A program made the translations under genes and the position numbers. Shown piece by piece: positions 36,207 to 44,144 of a stretch of DNA of 64,000 nucleotides. The stretch is from Brevibacterium antiquum CNRZ 918 (GTDB lineage Bacteria > Actinomycetota > Actinomycetes > Actinomycetales > Brevibacteriaceae). Location: assembly GCF_900169145.1 (NCBI RefSeq), contig NZ_FXZD01000003.1, positions 309,794 to 373,793 of the forward strand, read 5' to 3'. The stretch's first letter is position 1. Each line of letters begins with the position of its first letter. The notes under the pieces are model-generated. The model searched no databases. It had not been told where the DNA came from and saw only the letters and a program-made list of their open reading frames with translations.

Positions 36207-37508
36207 ATGAACGAATTCTCCGCCGAGGTCATCGTTGTCGGGGCGGGTCCTGCCGGATCGGCCATCGGCGCCTACCTCGCCAAGGCCGGCCATGAGGTCA
36301 TCATCTTAGAGAAGTCCGGGTTTCCTCGTGACAAGATCTGCGGCGATGCCCTGACCCCGCGCGCGGTCAAAGAGGTCGGCTTCTTAGGAATGGACACCCC
36401 CGAATCCGAGGGGTGGCACAAGAACAGAGGGCTGCGTCTCATCGGCGGCGGGCACCGCTTGGAGATCGACTGGCCCGATATCGACGGCACCCCGACCTAT
36501 GGACTGACCAAGCCGCGGATGGGCATGGACGAGGCTTTCGCCCGTCACGCCCAGCGCAGCGGCGCCAGACTGTTCGAGCAGGTCAAAGCCATGACGCCGG
36601 ATATCGGCGAGGACGGCTGGATCACAGGCGTCCACGCCTCCGGGACCGATCACCGCGGTCGCCGGGTCGGACCTGAGGCTCACTTCAGCGCCCCGATCGT
36701 GATCGCCGCCGACGGCGTCTCCTCACGCCTGGCCGTGGCCATGGGGTTGGAGAAGCGCGACGATCGCCCGATGGGTGTGGCCGTGCGCGCCTATCATTCC
36801 TCGCCGAGGCATGCCGACGACTACATCGAGAGCTGGGTTGAGATGCGCTCGAGCAATTCGGCGGGCGAGTCCGAAGTTCTGCCCGGGTACGGCTGGCTCT
36901 TCCCGTTGGGCGACGGCACGATCAACATCGGAGCTGGCCTGCTGGACTCCTCACCCCAGTTCGGTTCCGTCGACTTCCGCGCCATGATGGGACAGTGGAT
37001 CGCGGACATGGGACACGAATGGGGCATCGACGAGTCCACTTCGTTGGGCCCGATCAAATCCGCGGCACTGCCGATGGCCTTCAACCGCACCCCGCACTTT
37101 CACAAGGGTCTCCTGCTCGTCGGCGATTCGGGCGGGATGGTCAACCCATTCAACGGGGAGGGCATCGACTATGCCCTCGAATCCGCTCGACTGGCCGCTG
37201 AGGTGATCTCCACCTATTCCCGTTACCCACGGCTAGTGATGCGGGAAAAGCTGCAGGAATACCCGGCGCTGGTGGGTCAATCCCTGGGCGGCTACTTCAC
37301 GCTGGGACGCGTTTTTTCCGCCATTATCGGCCACCCTGCACTCATGCAGTTCGGAATCAAGTACGGTATGGGTGTTGACGTTGTGATGGAATTCGTCGTG
37401 AAATTGTTGGCGAACCTCTACCGCGACCCGAAGGTCTCTGAGGCCGATCTCATCGATCGGGTGATTTCAGCTCTCACCCGAATCGTGCCGGCTACCAGCA
37501 ATGCCTGA
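36207..37508 (+). CDS. menJ: Geranylgeranyl reductase family FAD enzyme (MenJ-like)
   Basis: 433 residues. N-terminal FAD-binding VIVVGAGPAGSAIGAYLAKAG, then the family motif PRDKICGDALTPRAVKEV, and the later GDSGGMVNPFNGEGIDYAL block that contacts FAD. Members reduce isoprenoid double bonds; in mycobacteria MenJ partly saturates the menaquinone side chain. Position between menG and a polyprenyl diphosphate synthase supports that role, predicting a dihydro-type menaquinone, as Brevibacterium is known to have MK-8(H2). Confidence 0.88.
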   Translation: MNEFSAEVIVVGAGPAGSAIGAYLAKAGHEVIILEKSGFPRDKICGDALTPRAVKEVGFLGMDTPESEGWHKNRGLRLIGGGHRLEIDWPDIDGTPTYGLTKPRMGMDEAFARHAQRSGARLFEQVKAMTPDIGEDGWITGVHASGTDHRGRRVGPEAHFSAPIVIAADGVSSRLAVAMGLEKRDDRPMGVAVRAYHSSPRHADDYIESWVEMRSSNSAGESEVLPGYGWLFPLGDGTINIGAGLLDSSPQFGSVDFRAMMGQWIADMGHEWGIDESTSLGPIKSAALPMAFNRTPHFHKGLLLVGDSGGMVNPFNGEGIDYALESARLAAEVISTYSRYPRLVMREKLQEYPALVGQSLGGYFTLGRVFSAIIGHPALMQFGIKYGMGVDVVMEFVVKLLANLYRDPKVSEADLIDRVISALTRIVPATSNA

Positions 37509-37537
37509 TCTCACCAGCGACTACAACACTGACTACG

Positions 37538-38563
37538 ATGAATGACGAGGACATGAGCCACCTAGCCTCTCCGGCGACTTTTATTGGTGCCGATGCCCAG
37601 CTTGCGGCGGATATTTCCACTCAGTTGGAAGCCGTCGAGCGCAGGCTCTACGAGGTGACCGCGCAGACACGGAAGCTGCCGGACACCACGTCCAAACATC
37701 TGCTGGCAGCCGGCGGCAAGCGTGCCCGTCCGAACCTTCTGCTGCTCACGGCCCGCCTCGGCGAGGCTGATCGTGACGAGATCATCGACGCGGCCGTCGC
37801 TGTGGAGCTGATCCACCTGGCCTCCCTGTACCACGATGATGTGATGGACGATGCTCCAGTGCGCCGAGGTGCTCCGGCCGCACACGAGGTGTGGGGCAAT
37901 TCCGTGGCCATCCTCACCGGCGATCTCCTGTTCTCGAAGGCGTCGGGGGTGACGGCGAAGCTGGGCCCCGAGGCCGTCACCGTCCAGTCCGAGACCTTCG
38001 AACGCCTCGTCCTCGGTCAGCTCAATGAATTCGCGGGCCCACCGGAGGATGCGGATGCGATTGACCACTACATCCAGGTGCTCGCTGACAAGACAGGTTC
38101 CCTCATCGCCACCTCGGCGCAGTTCGGAGTCATGTTCTCAGGGGCGGACCAGGCCCTGGCTGAGCCTGTGCGCATCTTCGGCGAACGCGTCGGCATCGCC
38201 TTTCAGCTCGCCGATGACATCATCGACCTGACCACCAACTCCTCGGTGTCGGGAAAGACTCCCGGCACTGACCTGCGCGAAGGCGTTCCCACCCTGCCGG
38301 TGCTCTACGTCCGGGCCGCCGCGGCCGATGGTGACGAGGCCGCCGCCGAGGTGGTCGGGCTGCTCGCCGCGGATCTGAGCTCGGACGCAGCGCTCGAGTC
38401 CGCTCGTGCGGCTCTGGCTGCTCACCCGGTGACGGCCCGTGCGCGTGCCGAAGCGGTTCGCTGGGCCGACGAGGCGAAAGCTGCACTTGCGCCTTTGCCC
38501 GACGGCCTGGTCAAGGAGTCACTGTTCGCCTTCGCTGATTCCGTGGTCACGCGCAGCGCCTGA
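37538..38563 (+). CDS. Trans-polyprenyl diphosphate synthase (menaquinone side chain)
   Basis: 341 residues from ATG 37538; ATG 37553 is also possible. Isoprenyl synthase motifs: GGKRARPNLLLLTA, first Asp-rich HLASLYHDDVMDDAPVRRG, and second LADDIIDL. The residues before the first motif are small/aromatic (LASLY), suggesting a long-chain (C35-C45) product. It provides the prenyl donor for MenA. Last gene of the menG-menJ operon. Confidence 0.92.
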   Translation: MNDEDMSHLASPATFIGADAQLAADISTQLEAVERRLYEVTAQTRKLPDTTSKHLLAAGGKRARPNLLLLTARLGEADRDEIIDAAVAVELIHLASLYHDDVMDDAPVRRGAPAAHEVWGNSVAILTGDLLFSKASGVTAKLGPEAVTVQSETFERLVLGQLNEFAGPPEDADAIDHYIQVLADKTGSLIATSAQFGVMFSGADQALAEPVRIFGERVGIAFQLADDIIDLTTNSSVSGKTPGTDLREGVPTLPVLYVRAAAADGDEAAAEVVGLLAADLSSDAALESARAALAAHPVTARARAEAVRWADEAKAALAPLPDGLVKESLFAFADSVVTRSA

Positions 38564-38727
38564 GCAGGTCAGATACTGTGAAGGTGCATCCTCGTACCCG
38601 AGCCTCTCGCCCTGGTTGTCGTCGGACTTGATCGGTCCGTGGCTGTCAGGCGTATAGGGGTCCGAAGCTCAGGTGGGATCCATCGCGGTTCTCATCGCTG
38701 CTGAGCTGACCACGCAGCTCCTGGACC

Positions 38728-39642
38728 TCAGAGCTTGCGGCGACTCTGACGGATCAGGTCGGTGCACAGCAGGAGCACGGCGATCCAGATGACGAAGAAG
38801 CCGACCCACCGGGTGGTCGACATCATCTCTCCAAGGATGAACACGCCGGTGATGAACTGCATCGTCGGCGTGATGTACTGCAGCATGCCCACCCAGGACA
38901 GGGGGATCCTCCTGGCGGCTGCACTGAAGAGGATCAGCGGAATCGCGGTCGCCGGGCCCGTGACGAGAATGATGATGACATGGCTGGCACCGAAGCCCGT
39001 GAACGTGGACAGGCCCTGGGCCCCCAGGACGAGAAGGAATATGGCGCTGGGCACCGCCAGCACGGCGGACTCGATCGTCATTCCCTCCAGGGCGCCGACA
39101 CGACTGCCGACCTTGTTCTTGACCAGCCCGTAGAGTCCGAACGACAGTGCCACAGTGAAGGACAGGTAGGGCATGCGCCCGAGACCGATGCCGACGATGA
39201 TGACGGCGAACAGCCCGAATCCCGCCGCGGTCCACTGCAGGGGCCGCAGCTTCTCACCGAGGAAGATGACGCCCAGTCCGATGGAGATCAGCGGGTTGAG
39301 GTAGTAGCCCAATGACACCTCGACGAGGTGGTCGGTTTCGACGCCGTAGACGAACGCGGTCCAGTTGATGGCGATGAGGACGGCGGCCAACGCCAGCAGC
39401 CAGAACGTGCGACCGGACCCGACAATCTGCCATGTGCGTTTGAAGCCGCCGGTGAAGACCAGGAGGATGGCGCAGAAGAGCAGCGACCAGATGACACGGT
39501 GCGAAACGAGTTCAAGGGCTCCGGTCGGTGCGGCGGCTGCGAAGAGCAGGGGGATGAGACCCCACAGCAGGTAGGCGGAGAGGCCGTTGGCCAGTCCGGC
39601 TCTGCGGAAGGCGTTCATGTCTGGAGTCGTATCTGCGTTCAC
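38728..39642 (-). CDS. rarD: EamA-family permease, RarD-like
   Basis: 304 residues with ten hydrophobic segments arranged as two EamA repeats. Features typical of RarD: GLSAYLLWGLIPLLF at the start, ELVSHRVIWSLLF, INWTAFVYGVETDHLVEVSLGYYLNPL and a C-terminal MQFITGVFILGE. Predicted drug/metabolite exporter of the inner membrane; substrate unknown. The first start is GTG 39642; an in-frame ATG (39618) is equally likely. No operon partner. Confidence 0.88.
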   Translation of the reverse strand: MNADTTPDMNAFRRAGLANGLSAYLLWGLIPLLFAAAAPTGALELVSHRVIWSLLFCAILLVFTGGFKRTWQIVGSGRTFWLLALAAVLIAINWTAFVYGVETDHLVEVSLGYYLNPLISIGLGVIFLGEKLRPLQWTAAGFGLFAVIIVGIGLGRMPYLSFTVALSFGLYGLVKNKVGSRVGALEGMTIESAVLAVPSAIFLLVLGAQGLSTFTGFGASHVIIILVTGPATAIPLILFSAAARRIPLSWVGMLQYITPTMQFITGVFILGEMMSTTRWVGFFVIWIAVLLLCTDLIRQSRRKL

Positions 39643-39781
39643 ATGCCGAGTCTAGTGATCTCACGACGCGTCGCGTTCGCGTTCTGTCAGCTGGGATGAG
39701 AATGCGAGTTTCGTCACGTGTTTGTTAGGAGGCCCTTCATTGCCGATACAATCGGAGATGACTTACTAGAGAGGTGTGAGA

Positions 39782-41200
39782 ATGACGCGTCCCTTCCGTG
39801 TGGCTATTGTGGGAGCCGGCCCTGCCGGGATCTATGCGGCCGATCTGCTGACCAAGGCCGAGCGTGACTTCGAGGTCAGCATTGATCTCTTCGAACGTCT
39901 GCCGACTCCGTTCGGATTGGTCCGGTACGGAGTTGCTCCGGATCATCCTCGGATCAAGGGCATCATCAACGCTCTCATCAAGGTCCTCGACCGCGGTGAT
40001 ATCCGCTTGTTCTCCAACGTGGAGTACGGCGTCGATATCAACTTGGAAGAGCTGACCGATCGTTATGACGCGGTGATCTTCTCCACTGGCTGCTTCATCG
40101 ATGCTTCGCTGAGTCTTCCCGGGGTCGAACTGCCTGGCTCGCACGGGGCCGCGGACTTCGTCAACTGGTACGACTCGCATCCGGATGCGGTCCAGACTTG
40201 GCCCCTGGATGCCCAGAAGGTGGCCGTCATCGGAAACGGCAACGTCGCACTCGATGTTGCCCGTGTGCTGGCGAAGCAGGCCGATGACATGCATACAACG
40301 GAGATCCCTGATCACGTCTACGAGGGGTTGAAGTCGTCGCGGGTCACGGATGTGCACGTATTCGGCAGGCGTGGTCCGGCGCAGGCGAAGTTCACACCAC
40401 TGGAGCTGCGCGAGCTGGGGCATGTCAAGGATGTCGACATCATCGTCTATCCCGAAGACTATGAGTTCGATGACGGGTCGCTGGAGGCGATCGAGTCGAA
40501 CAACCAGACCAAACAGGTCGCGAAGACACTGACTGACTTCACCATGAGGGAACCGGTTGGGGCCAAGCGCCGGCTGCACCTGCATTTCCTCCATTCTCCG
40601 GTTGCCATCCTCGGCGAGGATCGAGTCACTGGGCTGCGCACGGAACGGATGGAACTCGACGGATCGGGTGGAGCCAACGGCACCGGGACCTTCCATGATT
40701 GGGAGGTTGAGGCCGTGTACCGGGCTATCGGCTACGCAGGCACCGCACTTCCTCAGCTGCCGTTCGACTCAGACCGAGGGGTCATCCCGAATCACGGGGG
40801 CCGGGTTGTCCATGCAGACGACCAGAGGGTCTCTGCCGATGCAGACGTGGTGCAGGGCGTGTACGCGACCGGGTGGATCAAACGCGGCCCGGTCGGCCTG
40901 ATCGGGCATACGAAGGGCGATGCTCTGGAGACGATTGGTCATATCCTCGATGACCGCTCCGCTGGTGTCTTGACTGAGCCCGTGTACCCGGATGACTCTG
41001 CGATCGTCGAATTGCTCGAGTCCAAGGGCGTCGACTACGTGGATTGGGAAGGCTACCATCGTGTGGAGACGGCAGAAAAGGCTCGTGGCGAGGCCGAAGG
41101 CCGTGAACGGGTCAAGATCGCGACCCGCGAGGGAATGCTCGCGGAGGCCCGCAGTCACCTGCAGGCCGAAGCGGCCAGCCAGCCCACAGCGGGGCACTGA
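39782..41200 (+). CDS. fprA: Ferredoxin/adrenodoxin-type NADP+ reductase (FprA-like)
   Basis: 472 residues from ATG 39782, seven bases after GAGAGG; GTG 39776 is in frame. FAD site VAIVGAGPAGIYAADLL, then RLPTPFGLVRYGVAPDHP, NADPH site VAVIGNGNVALDVARVL, and the C-terminal YATGWIKRGPVGLIGHTKGDA block, all typical of adrenodoxin reductase/FprA. It shuttles electrons between NADPH and ferredoxins. Monocistronic, followed by a strong terminator. Confidence 0.93.
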   Translation: MTRPFRVAIVGAGPAGIYAADLLTKAERDFEVSIDLFERLPTPFGLVRYGVAPDHPRIKGIINALIKVLDRGDIRLFSNVEYGVDINLEELTDRYDAVIFSTGCFIDASLSLPGVELPGSHGAADFVNWYDSHPDAVQTWPLDAQKVAVIGNGNVALDVARVLAKQADDMHTTEIPDHVYEGLKSSRVTDVHVFGRRGPAQAKFTPLELRELGHVKDVDIIVYPEDYEFDDGSLEAIESNNQTKQVAKTLTDFTMREPVGAKRRLHLHFLHSPVAILGEDRVTGLRTERMELDGSGGANGTGTFHDWEVEAVYRAIGYAGTALPQLPFDSDRGVIPNHGGRVVHADDQRVSADADVVQGVYATGWIKRGPVGLIGHTKGDALETIGHILDDRSAGVLTEPVYPDDSAIVELLESKGVDYVDWEGYHRVETAEKARGEAEGRERVKIATREGMLAEARSHLQAEAASQPTAGH

Positions 41201-41238
41201 GTTCGAATGAACTAGGCATAATTGAACACAGAAATCTG

Positions 41239-41269
41239 CGAGCGCGTCACCGTATCGGTGGCGCGCTCG
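41239..41269 (+). terminator. Terminator after fprA
   Basis: CGAGCGCGTCACC (41239-41251) pairs with GGTGGCGCGCTCG (41257-41269), 12 of 13 positions, loop of 5, followed by a TGGTTTG tail. Confidence 0.75.
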
Positions 41270-41313
41270 TGGTTTGATGGGAACAAAGAGGGTCCTGTGA
41301 CAGAGGAGGTACG

Positions 41314-42228
41314 GTGAGCGCGGATTCGGCAATGAGGGAAGTGGTCTCGCAGGCTTATGCGCAACGGCGCGACGCCTGGGAATCTGCCGCCGTGCGGATC
41401 AAACGCTGGCTCAAACAGCAGCAGAAGGGCCTCCTCAAAGACAAAGACATCTCGCGTCTGGATGTCGATGGGCATCGAATCAAGGATCCTGCGCGGACCC
41501 TTGCGAAGCTCGTCGAAAAGTCAGCCGATGACCCGGAGCTGACGATCTCGACTCCTCGAGACGTGGAGAATCACATCCGCGACATCGTCGGGGTGAAGGT
41601 GCTGTGCAAATCACCGCGTGACCAGAAGATGATGTTCGACTCTCTTACGGATCCTCAGCAGCTCGGTGCCTTCGTTCTCGTCGAACAGAAGAACTACGTC
41701 GACCCGCCCAAGCCCAGCGGCTACCGCGCCTGCCACGTGACCCTGCAGATCCCCTCCGACCAGGGTGAACCGGTCTTCGCGGAGATCCAAGTCAAGACCA
41801 GGCTCCAAGACGCTTGGGGCGAGCTGACCCACGAGGACATGTACAAACCCGGCGCGGCGATGAAGCCCAGTGAGCTGCATGGTGAATTCGCCCGTGCGAT
41901 GGCGAACATGCTTGCAACGGTTGATGACATGGCCGATACCCTCGCGGTCGAGCTCTCTGCCTTGACGAACCCCGATCTCGACACCGGGGTGCCCACAGCC
42001 ACCGACGACACCATCGAGGTCAAGGTGAGGGCCACCGGTCCGAAATACGCGCTGGCGGTCGACAGCGATGGCCGTCAGGGTCTCATCCCCGCCTTCGCCG
42101 TGCGCAAGCTCAGTGACTCCAAGGGCACGATCAAGGTCAACGACTTCATCAGCGTCGACGATCGCCTGAGAGTCACCGTCGAAGAGGACTCGAAGGGCCT
42201 GTACTACATACCGATGGCACTGGCCTGA
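41314..42228 (+). CDS. Small alarmone synthetase-like protein (RelA/SpoT synthetase domain)
   Basis: 304 residues from GTG 41314 with GGAGG upstream. Only a (p)ppGpp synthetase-type domain is present, without HD hydrolase. The family landmarks are conserved: GHRIKDPARTLAKLVEK near residue 55, HIRDIVGVKVLC near 90, KNYVDPPKPSGYRACHVTLQ near 128 and EIQVKTRLQDAWGELTHEDM near 155. The last ~80 residues (TIEVKVRATGPKYALAVDSD onward) look like an S1/OB-type beta barrel, an unusual addition to a small alarmone synthetase. It probably makes (p)ppGpp or a related alarmone; activity is inferred from conserved motifs. Confidence 0.82.
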   Translation: MSADSAMREVVSQAYAQRRDAWESAAVRIKRWLKQQQKGLLKDKDISRLDVDGHRIKDPARTLAKLVEKSADDPELTISTPRDVENHIRDIVGVKVLCKSPRDQKMMFDSLTDPQQLGAFVLVEQKNYVDPPKPSGYRACHVTLQIPSDQGEPVFAEIQVKTRLQDAWGELTHEDMYKPGAAMKPSELHGEFARAMANMLATVDDMADTLAVELSALTNPDLDTGVPTATDDTIEVKVRATGPKYALAVDSDGRQGLIPAFAVRKLSDSKGTIKVNDFISVDDRLRVTVEEDSKGLYYIPMALA

Positions 42229-42246
42229 GTATTATTCTGAAGCGTC

Positions 42247-42270
42247 TGATCCAGATTGAATTATGGATCA
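42247..42270. promoter_or_regulatory. Candidate TetR operator
   Basis: Perfect 7-bp dyad TGATCCA (42247-42253) and TGGATCA (42264-42270) with a 10-base AT-rich spacer, 20 bases before the TetR start. Size and position fit an autoregulatory TetR operator. Confidence 0.55.
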
Positions 42271-42289
42271 AGTGATCTACAATTTAGGG

Positions 42290-42901
42290 ATGGCAGTGAA
42301 CAAGCGCGGGCGACCTCCCGAGTTCGATCGTGATCGGGCCGTGTGTGAAGCCGCACGACTGTTCTGGCGGCATGGCTACAGCGGAACCTCGACTCGAGAC
42401 CTGACTTCGGCAATCGGCATCTCGACGTCGAGCCTGTACTCGGCCTTCGGCAGCAAGGCCGGACTGTTCGAGGACTCCGTGAGGATCTACGCCCGGCGGT
42501 ACGTTGTCATCTACGAGAAGGCGCTGGCGGCACAGTCCATCAGGGTTGCCATCGATGAGCTGCTGAGAGAGTCGATCGTCGAATTCACTCAGCCCGCCGA
42601 CTCGCACCCTGGTTGTCTCATCGCCAGTGCTGTCATGTCCGATAGTCCTGCGACACAGAATGCGCGCGGGGACATATCGAACATGCTGACGAAGAACGAA
42701 CGGCTGCTGCGAGCTCGGATCGGCACTGCCATCGATGAGGGCGAGATCCTGGGCGGAACTGACGCTGATGTCGTCACCGGTGTCGTGCAGACGCTCTGGC
42801 AGGGCCTATCGGCTCAATCTCACCGCGGCGTGAGGCGCAATGAGCTGCTGCGCGTCGCTGACTTCTCGCAGCGGGCGATGTGGTCGACGTATTCTCGGTA
42901 A
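42290..42901 (+). CDS. TetR/AcrR-family transcriptional regulator
   Basis: 203 residues from ATG 42290. GTG 42296 has better Shine-Dalgarno spacing, and an upstream ATG at 42263 would put the palindromic operator inside the gene. N-terminal HTH: RDRAVCEAARLFWRHGYSGT then SIGISTSSLYSAFGSKAGLF. The C-terminal domain resembles the AcrR-type regulators often found next to a reductase or permease, but no such partner is adjacent. The stop is part of an 8-bp tandem repeat. Confidence 0.85.
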   Translation: MAVNKRGRPPEFDRDRAVCEAARLFWRHGYSGTSTRDLTSAIGISTSSLYSAFGSKAGLFEDSVRIYARRYVVIYEKALAAQSIRVAIDELLRESIVEFTQPADSHPGCLIASAVMSDSPATQNARGDISNMLTKNERLLRARIGTAIDEGEILGGTDADVVTGVVQTLWQGLSAQSHRGVRRNELLRVADFSQRAMWSTYSR

Positions 42902-42918
42902 GCCGGTAAGCCGGTAAG
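42894..42918 (+). repeat. 8-bp tandem repeat over the tetR stop, 3 copies
   Basis: CGGTAAGC occurs three times in a row; the first copy holds the TAA stop (42899-42901). The 8-bp period puts TAA (42899, 42907, 42915) in all three frames. Confidence 0.85.
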
Positions 42919-43312
42919 CCTGACACACGCGAATAGGCTGAGACGCGCGCTCAGACAAGCGCCTGGTCCGAGGCCAGCCCAGCAGTTCGGTTTCCGTGCC
43001 GGCGGTGTAGGCCACGATTGCCAGGGGCGCAGGGAGGTGCGGGCGGTGGCGTGTGTCATGAATTCTGCGCTGCCCTGCCGCCGGTTGCTCTTCGCAGGCG
43101 AGGCCACGGCCAGATAGTTGGGCCAAGAGAGTGGAGGAACCGCAGGAGCTTGGGCACCCGTGCTGCCTGTCTCGCAGAGTGCGACGGAATGACCTCGGAG
43201 GAGAGTGCACGGCGCAGTGTTCTCTGGGGGTACGGCGGTTGTGGTGGACATGCCGGCTTTGGGGAGGGGAGGACTGCGCTGTGTCTTGAAATCGCCTCAG
43301 GGCGGCGCTGAG
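42919..43312. other. Gap between tetR and yajQ; no gene seen
   Basis: About 390 bases between convergent genes. Minus-strand frames of 134-143 codons cross it but overlap tetR heavily and show no protein-like features. No RNA gene or clear terminator recognised; possibly decayed coding sequence. Confidence 0.4.
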
Positions 43313-43804
43313 TCAGCGGTAGTTGACGAACTGCAGGTCGACTTCGAGGTCCTTGCCTTTGAGCAGGGAGATGACTTCCTGCAAGTCGTCGCGCTTCTTC
43401 GAGCTCACGCGCAGCTCCTCGCCCTGGATCTGCGCCTTGACGCCTTTTGGGCCCTCGTCGCGGATGTACTTCGAGATCTTCTTCGCGTTCTCTTTGTCGA
43501 TGCCTTCTTTCAGGGTCGCATCGATGCGGTGTTCCTTGCCTGAAGGGTAGGGTTCACCGTCCTCAAGTGACTTCAGAGAGATGCCGCGTTTGACCAGCTT
43601 CGATTGGAAGACGTCGAGGATCGCCTTGACGCGGTCCTCGCTGACGGCCTTCATCTGGATGGCTTCTCCAGTCCAGGCGATCGAGGCATCGGTGCCGCGG
43701 AAGTCGTAGCGCGAGTTGATCTCTTTGGCTGCCTGGTTCAATGCGTTGTCGGCCTCCTGCCGGTCGACCTTGCTGACGACGTCGAATGAGGATTCGCTGG
43801 CCAT
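43313..43804 (-). CDS. YajQ-family nucleotide-binding protein
   Basis: 163 residues from ATG 43802-43804 with AAGGAG upstream; the open frame beyond this crosses the tRNA-Tyr antisense and is spurious. Starts [25 protein letters not shown] and has [21 protein letters not shown] and the C-terminal [24 protein letters not shown], all diagnostic of YajQ. YajQ proteins bind nucleotides, and in xanthomonads cyclic di-GMP; the role in actinobacteria is unclear. Confidence 0.93.
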   Translation of the reverse strand: MASESSFDVVSKVDRQEADNALNQAAKEINSRYDFRGTDASIAWTGEAIQMKAVSEDRVKAILDVFQSKLVKRGISLKSLEDGEPYPSGKEHRIDATLKEGIDKENAKKISKYIRDEGPKGVKAQIQGEELRVSSKKRDDLQEVISLLKGKDLEVDLQFVNYR

Positions 43805-43949
43805 GGATGCTCCTTGTGTGGTGAGTACGTGGACGAGTATCTGGTCACCGAGTGTAGTCGAGACGAACAATTGTGATCTGCGTCTAACGAGTTGGAGAAT
43901 CCGGGTGGGTGCTTGTAGTATTTTCAAGTGCTCATCGAGCACATACTGC

Positions 43950-44031
43950 GGCAGATTGCCCGAGCGGCCAAAGGGAGCTGACTGTAAATCAGCCGGCATT
44001 GCCTTCGAAGGTTCGAATCCTTCATCTGCCA
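43950..44031 (+). tRNA. tRNA-Tyr (anticodon GTA), element attachment target
   Basis: 82 nt, class II. Acceptor arms GGCAGAT (43950-43956) and ATCTGCC (44024-44030). Anticodon loop ACTGTAAATC gives GTA; the long variable arm and T-arm AAGGTTCGAATCCTT are standard. Its 3' half, from 43981, is duplicated at 52977, so the integrated element restores the complete tRNA at this left junction. Confidence 0.97.
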
Positions 44032-44037
44032 CGCAGA
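43981..44037 (+). repeat. Left attachment repeat (57 bp, in tRNA-Tyr)
   Basis: Covers the anticodon loop to 6 bases beyond the tRNA (ACTGTAAATCAGCCGGCATT at its start). Identical to 52977-53033. The strand-exchange site must lie inside this identity. Confidence 0.95.
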
Positions 44038-44044
44038 AGATTGA

Positions 44045-44080
44045 GGCCCTGACCAGGGAAAACTTGGTCAGGGCCTTTTT
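44045..44080. terminator. Terminator just inside the element's left end
   Basis: GGCCCTGACCA (44045-44055) and TGGTCAGGGCC (44065-44075), perfect 11-bp stem, then TTTTT. It ends transcription of tRNA-Tyr now that the original terminator has been moved 9 kb away, and lies downstream of the integrase on the other strand. Confidence 0.85.
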
Positions 44081-44099
44081 CGTGTTCGAATATGAGCCG

Positions 44100-44132
44100 G
44101 TGAGCACCCGACGTGAGCACATTTGTGAGCAC
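44100..44132 (+). repeat. Three GTGAGCAC direct repeats near the left end (arm-type sites?)
   Basis: GTGAGCAC at 44100-44107, 44113-44120 and 44125-44132. The same octamer occurs twice in the same orientation at the right end (52840, 52851). The arrangement resembles arm-type binding sites of tyrosine integrases flanking an att core. Confidence 0.6.
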
Positions 44133-44144
44133 AGTACCGCGCTC

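Noticed and set aside
42820..43251. Minus-strand frames (134-143 codons) between tetR and yajQ
   Set aside because: They overlap the tetR coding end and have no recognisable protein features.
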